64,000 nt of DNA, taken from contig CM018033.1 in the NCBI GenBank assembly GCA_008638375.1, positions 16,391,017-16,455,016 of the forward strand, written 5' to 3'. The translations under genes were made by a program, and so were the position numbers. The stretch comes from Nyssa sinensis (taxonomy: Eukaryota; Streptophyta; Magnoliopsida; Cornales; Nyssaceae). How positions within the stretch are numbered: position 1 is the stretch's first letter; every line of letters begins with the position of its first letter. Shown here one piece after another: positions 24,212-38,162 of this stretch. The notes beneath the pieces were generated by a model. That model was not told where the DNA came from. It saw only the letters and a program-made list of their open reading frames with translations, and did not search any database.

Positions 24212-27200
24212 TGTAGAGACTTGAAAAAAATAAATAAATAAATAAAATAAAATAAAATACAATATTTAAACCGGTTAACCAAGTGCCAGGATAAATCCAT
24301 GGGATTGATACGAATCATAAATTATAAGAATATAATATGGGACCCGAATGAGAACCAATATTGGTAAATAAATAATTAAATTGAGTCCCGACTTTATGAC
24401 AAATTTACTAGCATTTTATAATATTTTGTGGAATAAAAGATTTATAAAATATGTAATATGGTAAAGTAGAAAAATAAATTATGTGTATAATATTAGGGGA
24501 AACTTCGAGGAAGTTACGGGGAAAGAAATTGAAAGATAAAGATGAGGAGTGAAGGGCGGTGGAAGTCGCGTGAGAACAGGGAGAAAATGAGAGAAAAAGA
24601 GAAAGGGGGAGAGAGAGAAGAGGGAGAGAAATTTCTGAATTGTGATTATCTTCAGACCACGCTGCCCAGGGGATCAGATGGGATCAATCGTTAGAGGGGT
24701 GATTAAGGAGTTTGATTTGCATAAAGGGTTGCGGGTGGAGAACAAACGGGCTGGATTCGATGGTCGACCGTCGTCCAGTGGTGGTGCGTTGCAGAGTGGA
24801 GAGAAAGCAGTCGATCGAGAAAGGGAAAGAAAGATTAGGACAGCAGGCGGCAAACCAGAGGGAATGGAAGAAGCCACGGCAGGTGGTCTCGGATTCAGGT
24901 TTGGCCGAGGGACCTTGGAGTATAACAGACGTTAGATTGGTGCAAAGGGTTTGTATTGCTGGATGGAGCTGCGACGGAATAAATGGATTTCAGGTTGGAT
25001 TGCTGATTCGGTCATGGACGTGTTTGGAGACGACGTTGTCTAGCTTGAAATTGTATGAGTGGATGTTACGGTTTTGTGGTTCGGGATTGTGTGTGTGTTG
25101 TTACGGTTTTTTCGATGGCTGTCATGGATGTTGAATTGGTTCGTTGGTTCGTCGGATTGAGAGATAGCAGGTTGGATCTCTTATTCAAGTGGGGATGTTG
25201 TGGTTTTGTGGGATTCTCCTGTTCTGCCGACTGCTTCAATTCGGCACTTGGAGTAGGTTGATTGAAGCAGTGGAATAGAGAGTGAAGAAGAGAGAATCAG
25301 CGATTGAAGTTCTAATTCCAATGGTGACTACGATGTCGGTTTCATGTTATTTTTGTCGAATTGTCTTGTAGTTGGGTTGTTGATTGAATTGAGGGAAATT
25401 GGTGCAGCAGGTATATATATATTTGTGTGTTTATGTGATGCGTTGCAAGGGCTGAATCATATTGGATGTGTGGGTCGTTGGAGAGTCGATTGGATTGGAT
25501 TTGAGATGTTATGGGTATTGGGTTCTCTGTAATGGGATTCTGGATTTTTGTAAGGGTTTTCTTGGTTGATTTTGGTTAGAAAAATCATAGATGAATGGGG
25601 GATTTTATGTGTCAAATAGTTGGGAAGATCATTGGGGTTTGATAAACGGTTGTGGGGTTGTGCGGTTGCAGTTGAGATGGGTTTCTCTGTTCTGTTGCTT
25701 TTGGTTGAGAACTAGGGCTGTTCATGGAGATGGGAGTTCCTTGGTGTTGGAATTAAGTTCGGAAGTCTTGAGTGCAAAGTGTTCAGTTTTTGTGGACTGA
25801 TTACAAATCTCTAGAAGGGTTCAAGTGACTTGACTGTGAGGCTATGTAGACTTGAAGTTCCACTGTTTTGTGAGACCATAAATAACTTGAATTATTTGTG
25901 TAGCAAAAATTAGAGGATGAGATTGAGAAGTGGAGTTCATTCTTGGAGTCTCTCTTGGGCTCTTACTGAATTGAAAATTATAGTTGTAAAGGGAATCTAT
26001 ACCTGCTGGTGCAGCAATTCCATGTGGTTCTGGGTGTGCAATTGGTATTAAGAGATACGGCTGTTATGGACGTTGAGGGTCGACTGTCCTATCTTCTTTA
26101 TAGTCTTCGTTGGGGGCTAAGTTGGTGATGCTATGGAGTTGAATGAGGCATTGTAAGGGGGAAAGAGCAGCGATGTCAGTTGGATTGCATTGGGTTGGGT
26201 GGTGTAGATGGGTTATCTATAGACAGTAACCTGATAAGATGGATGGGATAATAACAGGACAGAATCTGTCAGGATCATCATCTGCTTGAGGGAAAAAGGC
26301 TGAAGAAGCTGATAAAACTGGATTAAAAATGGTTGGCTGACTCGATCAACCTACTGGTGTGTTTTCTTCAACTTCTGAACCATGGAGTAAAGATTTACCT
26401 GTTTGATTGGATTGCATCGTGGACACAGCTTAGTAGGGTTGAGATAACCCGATCAGGTATGGTACTTTGCTAAGTAAGGAATTGAATTAAATTAGGATTG
26501 ATGTGCATATTGATTGAATGATTCTTGTGCTTATCTGCTGATAGAAGATCACATAGGAGTTATTGCTTTGAGACACTTTGATTGTTTATATGCTTACGTG
26601 TTCTTTATGATTATTTGGGAGGTATGATTTACTTCTTGAATTGTCATCATATGTGATTTATGTTTTAAAAGGATTATTGATATTGTGACATGTGGATTTG
26701 TATAAGCGTTGAGATTGATTGAGCATGACACGTAGATTTGTGGATGAAACCTTGTGATTTAAATGCTATTTATTGATCTTAATTGTGATGCATTATTTAA
26801 AGCATGTTGCATATGCTTATGAAAGTGATGTTTCATTTGAACTATACTATTGCATGATGAAATCATGGAATATTGGCATAGTCTGATTCCTTGAAAGCAT
26901 AGTGTAGGTCAGCACGAGGTGCTGTGCATTATGAGGGCGTAGGTCCTGTGGTGAAAAACCCAAATTCTGGCCAACATCAGTACCCATGGGCTGACGGGGG
27001 CAGACCGTGAAGTGGGACATGGGTGACATAGAGTTGCATGTGTGCGTCACGCATATTGACATCGCATGGTAGAAATTCATGAATGTGAGATTGATTTTGT
27101 ATGGATGCATTATATAAATTGCCATCACATCATATGAATGATTAGGGAGGCATGTAGATATACATGTACACTTGCACATGCCACGTCTTAATTTTGTTCC

Positions 27201-27694
27201 TTGCATTAGTATTGTACCATACCAACATGTTGGCGCTGTCCCATTCGTGGGAACCATATTTCAGATGACATTCCCAACACCTGAGGCTTGAGAAAGTCTA
27301 GCCGAGTGGAGGAGACTTGACTGTAGATGGATATTTGGCCCGAGAGGCGTGTTTTGTGATGTACGGGCTTAAGCCCAATGACATATATGTTGTATCATGG
27401 TTGTATATTTTTGGTTGTATAAGTAGGCGATGTATATTTAACTTTGATAAAGTTGTGGCCATCGAGTGAGGATGGATTGTGATGTGTTTGTATATATATG
27501 ATGTATTGTGATTATTAGGGGGAAAAAGGCTCGAAAAACAAAGGAGGTTCTGCCAAAAATTTTTTAAAACGGGAATGTATGTAGGCTTGTATCTATATTA
27601 TTTATTTATTTATTTATTTATTCGTCTAGTTCTTTTCTTCTTTTGTTTCGTTCAGTCGCGTCCTCGGGTTCGGTTGGGAATTCGGGGCGTGATA
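24212..27694 (+). mobile_element. third-level solo LTR (AGACTTG group) in a GT microsatellite
   Basis: Starts TGTAGAGACTTGAAAAAA and ends ATTCGGGGCGTGATA, with the last dinucleotide TA instead of CA. The flanks GTGTG (24207-24211) and GTGTG (27695-27699) match, though in a GT repeat this is weaker proof than usual. It is nearly collinear with 162-3655: the starting A-rich tract, 'ccggttaaccaagtgccagg', the 26230-26450 block, GGGCTTAAGCCC at 27365-27376 and the terminal block are all shared. Confidence 0.88.
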
Positions 27695-27889
27695 GTGTGT
27701 GTGTGTGTGTGTGTGTGTGTGCAAGTGTGTACTAGTGTGTGTGGGGATATAATATACATATAACACACAAATACCCCATGGACATTAAGTGAAAAGTTGA
27801 AGAAGGAAAAAGAGAAATTAAATGGGTCAAAAAGGAGGTCAGGATAGGGTAGCAAGAGAAAAAGAAACCATGGGCTGTGTAGGTGGTTT

Positions 27890-27932
<43 letters not shown>

Positions 27933-27944
27933 ATAGGTACGGTT

Positions 27945-30706
27945 TGTCACGACCCGAAACCCACCCTATGAGGATCTCGTGTCGCGGGGCCGACCCGAAG
28001 GCCGTCCCTACTTTTTCCATTCCTATATCATAGTACTAATATGCAATGTACTAAAGATCTTAAACAATGAACAGCGGAAGTCTTTATCAATTACAGTAAT
28101 CCAGCGGAAGTCTTTTAAATAATTTAAACAGTGGAAGTCTATTAAATACATAATATAGTTCTACATAAGACAAAATGAGAACTAAACGTAACCAGCACCC
28201 GGGGGTGGTGAATACATGGGAGAACTAACATAGACTGATACCGTACTTCAAAATGTCCCCCTACGCTCTCAGACTCCTACTGGGGTCTCGCAGCGTCATC
28301 ACCTGAAATGGGGGTAAGTGGGGTGGAATGAGTTACAAAGCTCAGTAAGTAAATGCAAATCTCTAACACTGGTATCGATGATAAATGAATCCATGAATAA
28401 GATTATGATAGCCAATCATAAGAAAAAGATACTGTGATAGCCAATGGAACAATTGCCGCGAGGGCCAATGAATACAATTGCCACGAGGGCCAATGGATAT
28501 AATTGTCACGAGGGCCAATGAACAGTAACCACAATACACAATCAGAAGTATTGGGTATAATATCAATATGAAGAAATTCAATGATAATATAATAACGATA
28601 AAGTACTGCCACAATGAACCGATCACAATCAATGCAAGTCTTTCGAGACTCGAAGAATCATAAGGAATAATACCATTCAACAATCAAGTTCTTTCAGCCA
28701 TAAGAGATGCTTTTATTCTGTAACATGCCAGTGAATTTGCAAATGCAATGCCAGTGAAAATGCAATGAGATGCCAATGATCATGCCAGTCAATTGCCGGT
28801 GGAAAGCCTTCGAGGAATTCATTCCTGCCACCTGTCCATTCATAGACTTGACCCTTAGGTCTCCAGTCAATACAGAAGCATCGGATGGATGTTGTGACTG
28901 AACACAAATCTGGTATTCATAACATATCATGATCATTCGTGATTACATAGAAGTATAAAATGGAATATCATAGATTCAATGGAAACATAACAGTACGCCT
29001 TTCAAGGCATGGTTCAACATGATAACAATGATACAACAGTCAATCAATGTCCACAAGATAGAACAATATCACATTGTGGATAGCAATAACATGAGGTACT
29101 TTCAAGGCACAATGAAACATGATAACAATGATACATCAGTCAATCAAATGTCCATAAGATAGGAAAATATCGAATTGTGGACACAAGGATGTCAATACAT
29201 TCAAGAGTACGAGTTTGGCAGTAAAAGAATGAACTTGGCTTGTGGAAACACCACATGTAAGAGAGAGTGATCCACTTACGTCTATCGTGATTCTAGATCA
29301 GGAATCCGTGAGTGTACCCTTGCCTTTCGAGTTCCCTATATATCAATGAATACGTTTTAGAATAGATTCTATTCATCAAATTTTATGCCTTTCCATCATA
29401 AGTTTTTCAAATACTAATTTATACTTTACCATTGAGTCCGGAATGCCGAAGAAAGTCGGTTTAGGCTTTCGCGAAATTCCATTTGGACTTTTGTACTAAA
29501 AAGGCAAAATGGTCATTTTGCACTTTTATGTATTTTATCCTTCGGGGTCCTGTCTCGTAAAACGGACCCCACCATTGGACTCAGAACGTTCGAGATAATA
29601 AGTTTTGATTATTCATTTGTATCGTTTGGACTTCGTTTGACCTATATTTGGAATAGGGGCATTTTTGTAAAATTAATATTTTATTAATTTTTCTTGTTTG
29701 GGCCTTAGTGGAATTTCTTAAAACATTTGGGGCCGGTTCACAATTTTCAAAAGCTGCGGTCTGAACCAGTTGGTTCAGACCCAAAAACCCTAAACCGGTC
29801 TGCCCTTCCCCTGAACCAAACGGTTCAGTCCATTCAGAGAACCGGATTCCAATATCCTAGTTCCTACCCTTATCCGTGGTTGGAATAAGCCCAAACCCAA
29901 TTTCCATTTCCTATCCCCATAGCCAAACAAGCCTAATTCATTTAAATTTCAAACATAAAACGATGCAGTGTTGGCTCCGTTTTTGCGGTCGGTCGGATCT
30001 CAACCCGACCCGGCCCGGATCCGGTTCGTCTTAACCCGAGACAACAGTGTTGTCTTCCCTGTTTTTCCGGTGGAGCACCAGTAGGTTTTTCCGTAGCCTT
30101 CTCCGACGACGGTGACCGGATTCCGATCTCGGTTTGCCCCAAATTAAATGCCGTTCTCTCACCCTTCTCTCAAGGATTCCAAATCCACTTTCCGTTTCCA
30201 TTAAAACCTCCTAAATTTTCACGAATAAGGGGTCAACGTCTCCGGCCGTTTTTCCGGCCAACTGGTTTCTTTTCATTTCCGTGACTGTTTCTCCTCGGTT
30301 TTAAACCCATTTCGATCCTAAAGTGTTTCTGCACTTTATAGCAACATTTTTACAAATTAAAAACAAGGTTTTAAATATAAAATCAGTGAAACCCCGATTA
30401 TCCTCCCGAACCTACAACTCGGATTTTCTCTATGGTTTCTTAGCCATTTAACCTCATTCCTTTTGCAATAAATTCCATATTTCATGCTTGTTTAGACCCT
30501 ACAATTATATATAAGCTTCATGCTCTAAATCGTAAAAACAGAACTAAAATCACTTACATGGGTTTCGGATTTTTAGCTCACTGTGACCCCTTCAAGCCCT
30601 TCTGTTTCTGAATCAATCTTTCTCTCTTCTTCTCCCCTTCAGTTTTTGACCTTTCCTTTGGTTTCCTTTTTTTCCGAGAGTGAGAGATCACTTGTATATG
30701 ATAAGC

Positions 30707-30749
<43 letters not shown>

Positions 30750-31363
30750 AGTCAAACCTCACCATGCCCTGTGACCTTCTTACACACTCCAACACCTACT
30801 TCTGTCACCACCACTCCTTACTGAGTGTTATACACTCAACTTATTACACACACACATTTTTTTGATACATATATAGGTCTTCACCCACTCACACACACTT
30901 GCACGGCTATCCTTGGCAGCCCACTTGCCCATTTTCTTTCTTTCCCTTTTTGTTTCCATTTAATATTCTTATACACATACCTTTATACATAAATATGTAT
31001 AATACATTATATTATACATATATATATATATATACACATAAAATACATGTTTTATACATGTATATACATTCATGGGTAGGCGTATAAATCCATTTTAAAT
31101 CGTATACACATACATGCATTTTGGTCGGGCTACTCACCTATGTACACGCATGCATGCATGGAAATACGTGCATGCATGTATTACGATGCAATGCCCTGGG
31201 GTGCTCGGGTGTTACCCAACACTTGTTATACATTTCAATCATTTTCCATTTCCAGTCATTCGTTTCCATGAAATACCACGATATACATTTCTTACCGTTC
31301 AAGTTACATAGTTTAACCGACCTATCTCGGTATACGTGACGTATCCCGGGTCGGGATATTACA
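27945..31363 (-). mobile_element. third-level solo LTR (CCCGACC group), reverse, 3.4 kb
   Basis: Plus strand starts TGTCACGACCCGAAACCCAC and ends CGGGTCGGGATATTACA, so the sense LTR starts TGTAATATCCCGACCCGG. The flanks CGGTT (27940-27944) and CGGTT (31364-31368) are a perfect TSD. It holds a 25-26 bp tandem repeat at 28440-28520 and a TC microsatellite at 30713-30743. No coding domain is present. Confidence 0.92.
28440..28520. repeat. tandem repeat, 3 units of about 25-26 bp
   Basis: Units of the form 'gggccaatgaatacaattgc' plus 'cacga' repeat three times with few changes inside the reverse solo LTR. Confidence 0.85.
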
Positions 31364-33687
31364 CGGTTGGTTTGTGAGAAAAGCAGAGGAGATAAGAAAG
31401 AGAGATAGAGGAACTGAGAGCATCCTGAGGAGTGCAGAAGGCCTAAGAGTAGAGAACAGAGGTGGGAGTTCAAGGGAGAAGTGAGAAAAATTCAAAAAAA
31501 TGAAGGTAAGCTTGATTTCTATTTTTAAATTTTTAATTCATGATACTTGTTTTAAAGAGTAGGTTCTTATTAAGCATGAAATAAGAGTTTTATTGCAATT
31601 TGAATCAAGTTAAAAGATCAAGAAATGGGGAAGAAATCAAAGGTTGCAGGTTTTAAAAATAAGTTGGATTTCTGATATTTTATGTGTTAAACATGAAATA
31701 AACAATGGAGGGTTGTTGAGATAAGTTGCAGAAAATGGTTCGAACAAATTTGGAATGAAAACAGTAGTGAAAAATACTCAAAATTGAAAAAGTTCAGTTG
31801 GTCGGAGCTATGGCTTCCCTCAGTTTCGAGTGGATTTAGAAAAGGAAATTAAAAACAAATGCGAGAAAGGAGATCTACATGAAAAACTGAAGAAAACTGT
31901 GTTTAAAAAGAAGTGAAAAATGATCGGAACAGGCTCGCCGACGCCGGAGAAGACGTCGGAGACCCATCGGAACCCTACAGGAAAGTTGGGGAAGAAGGAG
32001 GACTGTTCAGGGTTTTGGGTTTGGGTCGGTTCGGGTTCGGGTCATACCCAACCCATCCGGACATATCGGATAACCAAAGTTGCATCGTTTTAATTTATAA
32101 CTTAAGTGGGAAATTGGGGTGTTTGGCTACGGGTTTAAGAAATTCAATTGAAATTCAATTTAGGGATAGGGATATCTTATCCCAGTTTTGAAAGTTAGCC
32201 ACTGTTTGGCTATTCAGATTGAGAATAGTAAAATCAAAAATTCTGATTTAACCCCACTACTATTAGAAATTAAAAAGTAACCCCCAAAACTTTTGATTAT
32301 TATAATTAGACCCCAGGAAAAAATTATTAATAAAATATTTATTTAATTAAATAAATTAAATATCACGAAATTGCTCGGAGTCCAAATGGGACAAGTCATT
32401 AGTGTATTTTGACTATCTCGACCATTTTGAATCCAACGGTGAGATCCGTGTTGTGAAACAAGGTCCCAAAAAATAAAAGACCCGTACGAACACTAAAAAT
32501 TATCAAAAATGCCCTTAGGTCAAATAGTAGTCAAACGAACTCCGATTAAAGTAAACAAATAGTGAATCTTTATTATTTCGAGCATTCCAGACTCAATTGT
32601 GGAGTCCAATTTTCAAAAAGAGGTCTCGGGAAGTGAGAACACGTAAAAGTGTAAAATGTCTGTTTTGCCCTTTTTAGCCCGGATACCCAAATTGAATTCC
32701 GCGAAAACCTAAATCGACTTTGTTCGACGTTCCGGACCCAATGGTAGAGTTTATTCTAGTAAAATAGGAACTCATGATATAAAAACATAAAATTTGATGA
32801 ATAGCATAATTCAAGTAGAGATAGACTAAGTTCTGTTACAATGATTTTAGGAACACCGAAGGGCAAGGAGAAGGCAGTCTAGACCTCCGGTTGGAGACAG
32901 TAAAAGGGACTGCATACTCATTGATTAGTTCGGCTACACTGCGAGCACGATTTTTTATGGTTGAGACCAACCCATCAGGTATGATATTTTGCTAAGTAAG
33001 AAATAGAATTAAGTTTAGGAATGATTTCCATGATTCGTATGTTTATTCGATTGTTTATGTGTTCCTTATTGTTTCCTTGGAAGTTTGGTTAAGTGATGAA
33101 CATAAACCATGATTATATATATGTTCCATGCGTTGGCACAGTATGTGATTTATGTTCTTCGAGAATTGTTAAGATTGTGAATATGTAACTTGAGTATGTG
33201 TTTAAATGGAATGTGTATGACATACACACATGAGGAATGGATTTTTGTGAATATTATTGTATAATGCATTGTTTAAAGCATGCTTCCTGTGTGGATAAAA
33301 TGCTTCAGCGAGACTGCATTATTGTATGGTGGAATCAAGGCATATTGGCATGATGTGATTCTTGAAAGCATAGTGTGGGTTAAGCACGTGGTGCTATGCA
33401 TTATGAGGGTGTAGATCCTGTGGTGAAAACTCAAAATTGGTCGTTACATTGGTACTCATGGATCCATCGAATACGGTTCGTAAACGAGACATGAGTGTGG
33501 CATAGAGTTGGCATGGGTGTGTCATGCATACCGTTTTTGCATTATGTTGATGAATTGGATGGAATGTAGATTATAAATGTACATGTAGATTTTAAATGTA
33601 CACTTGCACATGCCACGCCTTAATTTTGTTCCTTACATTAGCATTATGTCATACCAGCAGTTGCGCTGAGCCATTTGTGGGATATCA

Positions 33688-35884
33688 TGTCATGCCCCAA
33701 ATTTTCGCGAACCCGGGGGTGAGTGTAATGAAACTAAAAGAAAATAAAATAAAGAAATAAAGGACAATCACATGCATTTCAAAAGCAACTCAATTTAGGT
33801 TCTGATACAATTCCATAAACCTTACCCATTGTTTCACGACATACAAATTAACCATGCATGGTTCAGGGCTTATGCCTTTGTACAATATCAACACATGCCC
33901 TAAGGGCCAAAACACTTCAAGTTCTTTCTTTCACTAAGACATCACCAAATCTTATGTAGCCGGAGTGTCATCTGAAATGGTATCTCATGAATGGGTCAAC
34001 TCAACTGCTGGTATAATATAATGCTAATGCAAGAAACAAAATTAAGGCGTGGCATGTGCAAGTGTACATTTATATCTAAATGTCATCCAATGTCATCGAT
34101 GCAGTACATGAATAATATGCGTGACACACCCATGCAACTCTATGCCACACCCATGTCTCACTTTACGGACCTTCCCGCAGGCCTGCAAGTACCTCAATAT
34201 GTCTCGCTTCATGGTCCGGAACCCGTCTGGCATGCAAGTACCAATGGCCGCTTTTGGGTTTTTCACCATAGGATCCACACCCTCATAATACACAACACCA
34301 CATGCTCAACTCACACCATGTTCCAAGGAATCACACTATGCCAATATGCTCTGATTCCACCATGCCCTAATGCAATCTCAATAAAGCATCTTATCCACAC
34401 ATGAAGCATACTTTAAACAATGTATTACACAATAACATTCCAATCACAAAATCCCTTCATCAAGGGTATATGCATACATAGTTCACTTAAACACATGCTT
34501 TAAGTTACACATTTCATAATCTCAACAATTCTTGAAAATATAATTCACACATTATGCTAACACATGGAATATACATATAGTCATGATTCACATCCATCAC
34601 TTAACTAAGCTTTCAAAAAGATAACGAGAAACACATAAGCATACAAGCAGTTAAACAAACATGTGAATCATCAAGTCAACATGGCAATTACTCTTAACTT
34701 AATCCTATTTCTTACTTAGCACAATATATCATACCTGATGGGTTGGTCTCAACACTAAGAAATCGTGCTCGCGGTGTAGCTGAACTAATAGGGATAATGT
34801 AAAAGGTCAGACTGCCTTCTCCTTGCCTTTCAGTGTTCCTTCGATTTGGATTCAGGCTTCCAGCTCTTCGTAGCTAACCTCTATCCGCCTTGTCCATAGC
34901 CTGAACATGCAATGGGCATACCTCCTCATTCCGACTACAGCCTCTTAACCTTCCTCGTACAGAATGAAATTAGAGGCATTAAGATTGTTGTCTCCTAGTC
35001 GTAATGCTACAAGAAGAGAAATCAGCCAAGTCCATTTTAAACTTCACCCATGAAACCACTCTACTGATGATCAAGCAATAAAATTTCTCCCAATCTTGTT
35101 GAACTTTATTAAATAGGACTTTCATTTCTCATTTTCCAAACCGACCATACAATGGCTAGCCGGATAGATCTCCAAATCTGATTTATCTTTTTCTTCAACT
35201 TGAATCCCATCCACCACTCGAGGACCTGCTTCAACGATCCCAGGGATACCCATTGGAAACCCCACCAATCAATACAGAAAATTCAAGTTTTCCAGACCAC
35301 ATAACAGTGTAGCAAAATATGATCTGAAGATTCAAACTCCAAAGCACATTTTTGTGCGAACAACCAAAACGATCTCCTTAAAGATGCAAAGAGGGTTCTA
35401 TTCTTTTTCCCTGCTACACTCCACTCCCTACTCCCTTTTCTCTTTTCTTTTCTTTTACTTCATCTCCTGCTGCACGCTACCCTTCCACTGCCACACATAC
35501 ATATATAAATATATTTTATTCCTTGCTGCATAGCCCTACTTTCTCTTCCCAACAGCTATGGTTGTAGCCTCATACACATACACATGCAAATACATAAACA
35601 CCTACACATGCACTACATCGCCCCACCTACGGTTATCTGAACAGCCCCCTTTTTTTTTACTTGCTTTTCTTCCCTATTTTTCCCAATTCTTATCCTGCTT
35701 TCCTTTTTTTTTTTTTTTGTATATTATATGATATATATATATATATAACCACTTGCATGGCATGATGTGGTTGTCGGCAACCCACATATTTACACATGCA
35801 CAACTCATAGCCAACACCCCTTTTCTATTCTTCTTTTTTTTTTCTTTTTTTTCTTTGTTTGTTTGCTACTTAAACATGAGATAC

Positions 35885-35916
<32 letters not shown>

Positions 35917-36363
35917 TATAGCACACACCACCATATATATACACTTGAGATATTACATATATATATATATATTATAATATACATTATAACCACACATCAC
36001 ACATGCATCACATGCTATACACACTTTTTCTTTATTTTTCTTTCTTTCCTGCTTTCCTTTCTTTCCTTTGATATTCTACATATATAATATATATTATGTG
36101 TTGGATGTTGGAATCACATGCACACACTAACACGCCGCTCTTTTCCCTTTTGATTCCTTTTCTTTGTATTAATTATATTATGTATATATTATATAATATA
36201 TATATATATATAACACAATAGTACACGCACCAACACACACGACCTCACCTGCCGTCACTTTCTTTTCTCTCGTCTATTCTTTTTCTTTTTTTTTTTTAGT
36301 CTAACTTCTTTAAAATTAATTAAAGAGAAAAATTAAAGACATTTAAATATTGCTCTATCACAA

Positions 36364-36411
<48 letters not shown>

Positions 36412-36435
36412 TTTTCCCATTTTCAGGTCTTTACA
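33688..36435 (-). mobile_element. third-level solo LTR (AGACTTG group), reverse, 2.7 kb
   Basis: Plus strand starts TGTCATGCCCCAAATTTTCG and ends TTTTCAGGTCTTTACA, so the sense LTR starts TGTAAAGACCTGAAAA. The flanks TATCA (33683-33687) and TATCA (36436-36440) are a perfect TSD. Joining the flanks restores the host LTR order 'cattcgtggga...' to 'ttacagatgac...'. It includes duplicated 'acggaccttcccg/atggtccggaacccg' motifs (34165-34240), several TA tracts (35725-36215) and a TAA microsatellite near its sense 5' end (36363-36411). Confidence 0.92.
36363..36411. repeat. (TAA)n microsatellite
   Basis: About 16 TAA units next to the sense 5' end of the reverse solo LTR. Other LTRs of the window carry (ATT)n or A-rich tracts at the equivalent place. 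Confidence 0.95.
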
Positions 36436-36729
36436 TATCATATTACAGATGACGATCTTGGCACTTGAGACTTGAGGAAGTCTTGCAGAGTGAAGGAGAC
36501 ATGAACTTAGAAGGATAATTGGCCCTTGGGGGCATATTTTGTGATGTAAGGGCTTAAGCCCAAATGACATTGTGAACGATATATTTATGGGATGTACTTT
36601 ATGTGTTTATGTATTGAAGGAAAGGAACGTATTTTTAATTGAATCCATTTAAATTGTCTTTTATTTCCTTTTCTTAAATTTGTTTCACTCACTCCCCGGG
36701 TTCATGAAAATTTGGGGCGTGACATGATG

Positions 36730-38062
36730 TATTTTTAGATCTTGAGTGTGTGTTAGGTAAAGCAATCTTGCACATGTATAGATACTATGTATTCCAAGCC
36801 AAGGAGTTCGAATAGGAAGAGGGCGAGAGGTAGAGAGAGAGAGAGAGAGAAGGGAAGAAGAAGAAGTATTAGTGTTGCATGTGAGGCTGCCCCTAGCCAG
36901 ACCTAAGAATAGGAGTTCTGTAACCATGGAGATCTAGAAGGAGCCCTGGCTGTGCATGCAACAAAGAAGAAGCTGAAGAGAAAGACTAGAGAGAGAAAAT
37001 AGTTAAACTCTAAAAATTCAAAGCTCGAGCAAGGTATGGCTTGTCTAACCCCCCTTTTTAGTTCCTGTGTTTATTTTGAGATTTTTCAATGTAAAGAATG
37101 GGCTTGAAAACCCATAAGACAACGAAACACAACAACCCGCCATAGCCGACCACCAAGGTTGGCCATTTTTTTTATGAACACTAAACTGAATTTTGACAAT
37201 GGGGGCTTATTCTAGAGGGAAAGTGGAAGCCATAGCAAGTAAAATCATGGATTTTGGTGGGCAAATAAAGATTTGGGAGACGGTTGCAGGTTTAGGGAAT
37301 AATGGGAGTATTATAAAAACTTTTATTAAACATTGATTTATAACCATGGTTTTGTAGCCCTTTGAAAATAGGAACAAATGGTGCAAGAATGAGCCAATTT
37401 GGTGCACTGTGGACTGAGAAAGTTGAAGTTACAAGCGCTCATCGGAAAAGCGTGACCTTGTTATTTCTGTCGATTCGAGCTGTTTTAATCTCCTAAAGTT
37501 GTTGAAAAGGGCTTATATAGATATTAAGAACCATCTACGATGAAAGAGAGGCTTCAAAATAGCTTGAAAAATAAGTTTGAAATCTTGAAAATTCCATAAT
37601 CTAGTGACCGGTGCCGGAGAGGGTGACAGGAACCCTCGCTAGAAAAACGGAGAAGAAAGGGGCTGTTCGGGTTAGTCTCAAGTCAGGGCTCGGGTTGGGT
37701 CGTAACCAAACCAATTAAAAAGGGTTTGGTTAAGTTAAACGGTGTCGTTTTGGTTTACATGGGGTGACGTCACGCTAAAGCAAGAAACCGGATGAACCAG
37801 TTGGCTTTCGACTAGACCAAACCAGTTCACTTAGAACCTGAATGAATTGGGAAATTTGTTTTAAAGTTTTCTGAAATTTTATTTTTAACCCCAAATGTTT
37901 CTATTAATTACGAATTGATCCAGAAAATTAATTAAAAATTAATTTTAAATCATTTTTAAATTAAAAAAATTACTACAATGTCCTTATGCCAAAAATTGGC
38001 CAAACGAAAGCTAATTAAAATGTACAAATAGCCTAACCCAATGTTTTGGGAGGTTTCGGACC
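36730..38062 (+). other. middle piece of the outer LTR
   Basis: Belongs to the solo LTR 23144-50939. It contains a GA-rich stretch (36830-36870), a 'caaggtatggc' step resembling the 'ggtaag' step of the related LTRs, and a degenerate 'gtgccggagagggtgacaggaaccct' block equivalent to 39210-39260. It ends at the TSD of the gypsy element (TAATG, 38063-38067). No gene. Confidence 0.75.
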
Positions 38063-38067
38063 TAATG

Positions 38068-38123
38068 TGTTATAACATGGAAAAAAAAAAATTTTTTTTT
38101 TTTTATTATTATTTATTTTTGCA

Positions 38124-38162
<39 letters not shown>

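Larger units (their letters stand above)
23754..36724 (+). mobile_element. second-level solo LTR (AGACTTG group), holds three nested LTRs
   Basis: Starts TGTAAAGACTTGAAAAATTA and ends AATTTGGGGCGTGACA. The flanks TGATG (23749-23753) and TGATG (36725-36729) are a perfect TSD. Without its three nested insertions it is about 3.3 kb. Its own pieces are 23754-24211, 27700-27944, 31369-33687 and 36441-36724. Group landmarks are in order: a purine-rich stretch at 31380-31500, modules at 32433, 32593 and 32738, 'caggtatgatattttgctaagtaag' at about 32977, and GGGCTTAAGCCC at 36550-36561. Confidence 0.9.

Noticed and set aside
28440..28520. CRISPR-like direct repeats
   Set aside because: The short degenerate units are contiguous without unique spacers and sit in plant LTR DNA; they are a minisatellite.
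23144..36724. Pairing the LTR start at 23144 with the LTR end at 36724 as one element
   Set aside because: The flanks do not match (ATTCT against TGATG). ATTCT is found after 50939, and TGATG before 23754, giving two correctly nested elements instead.
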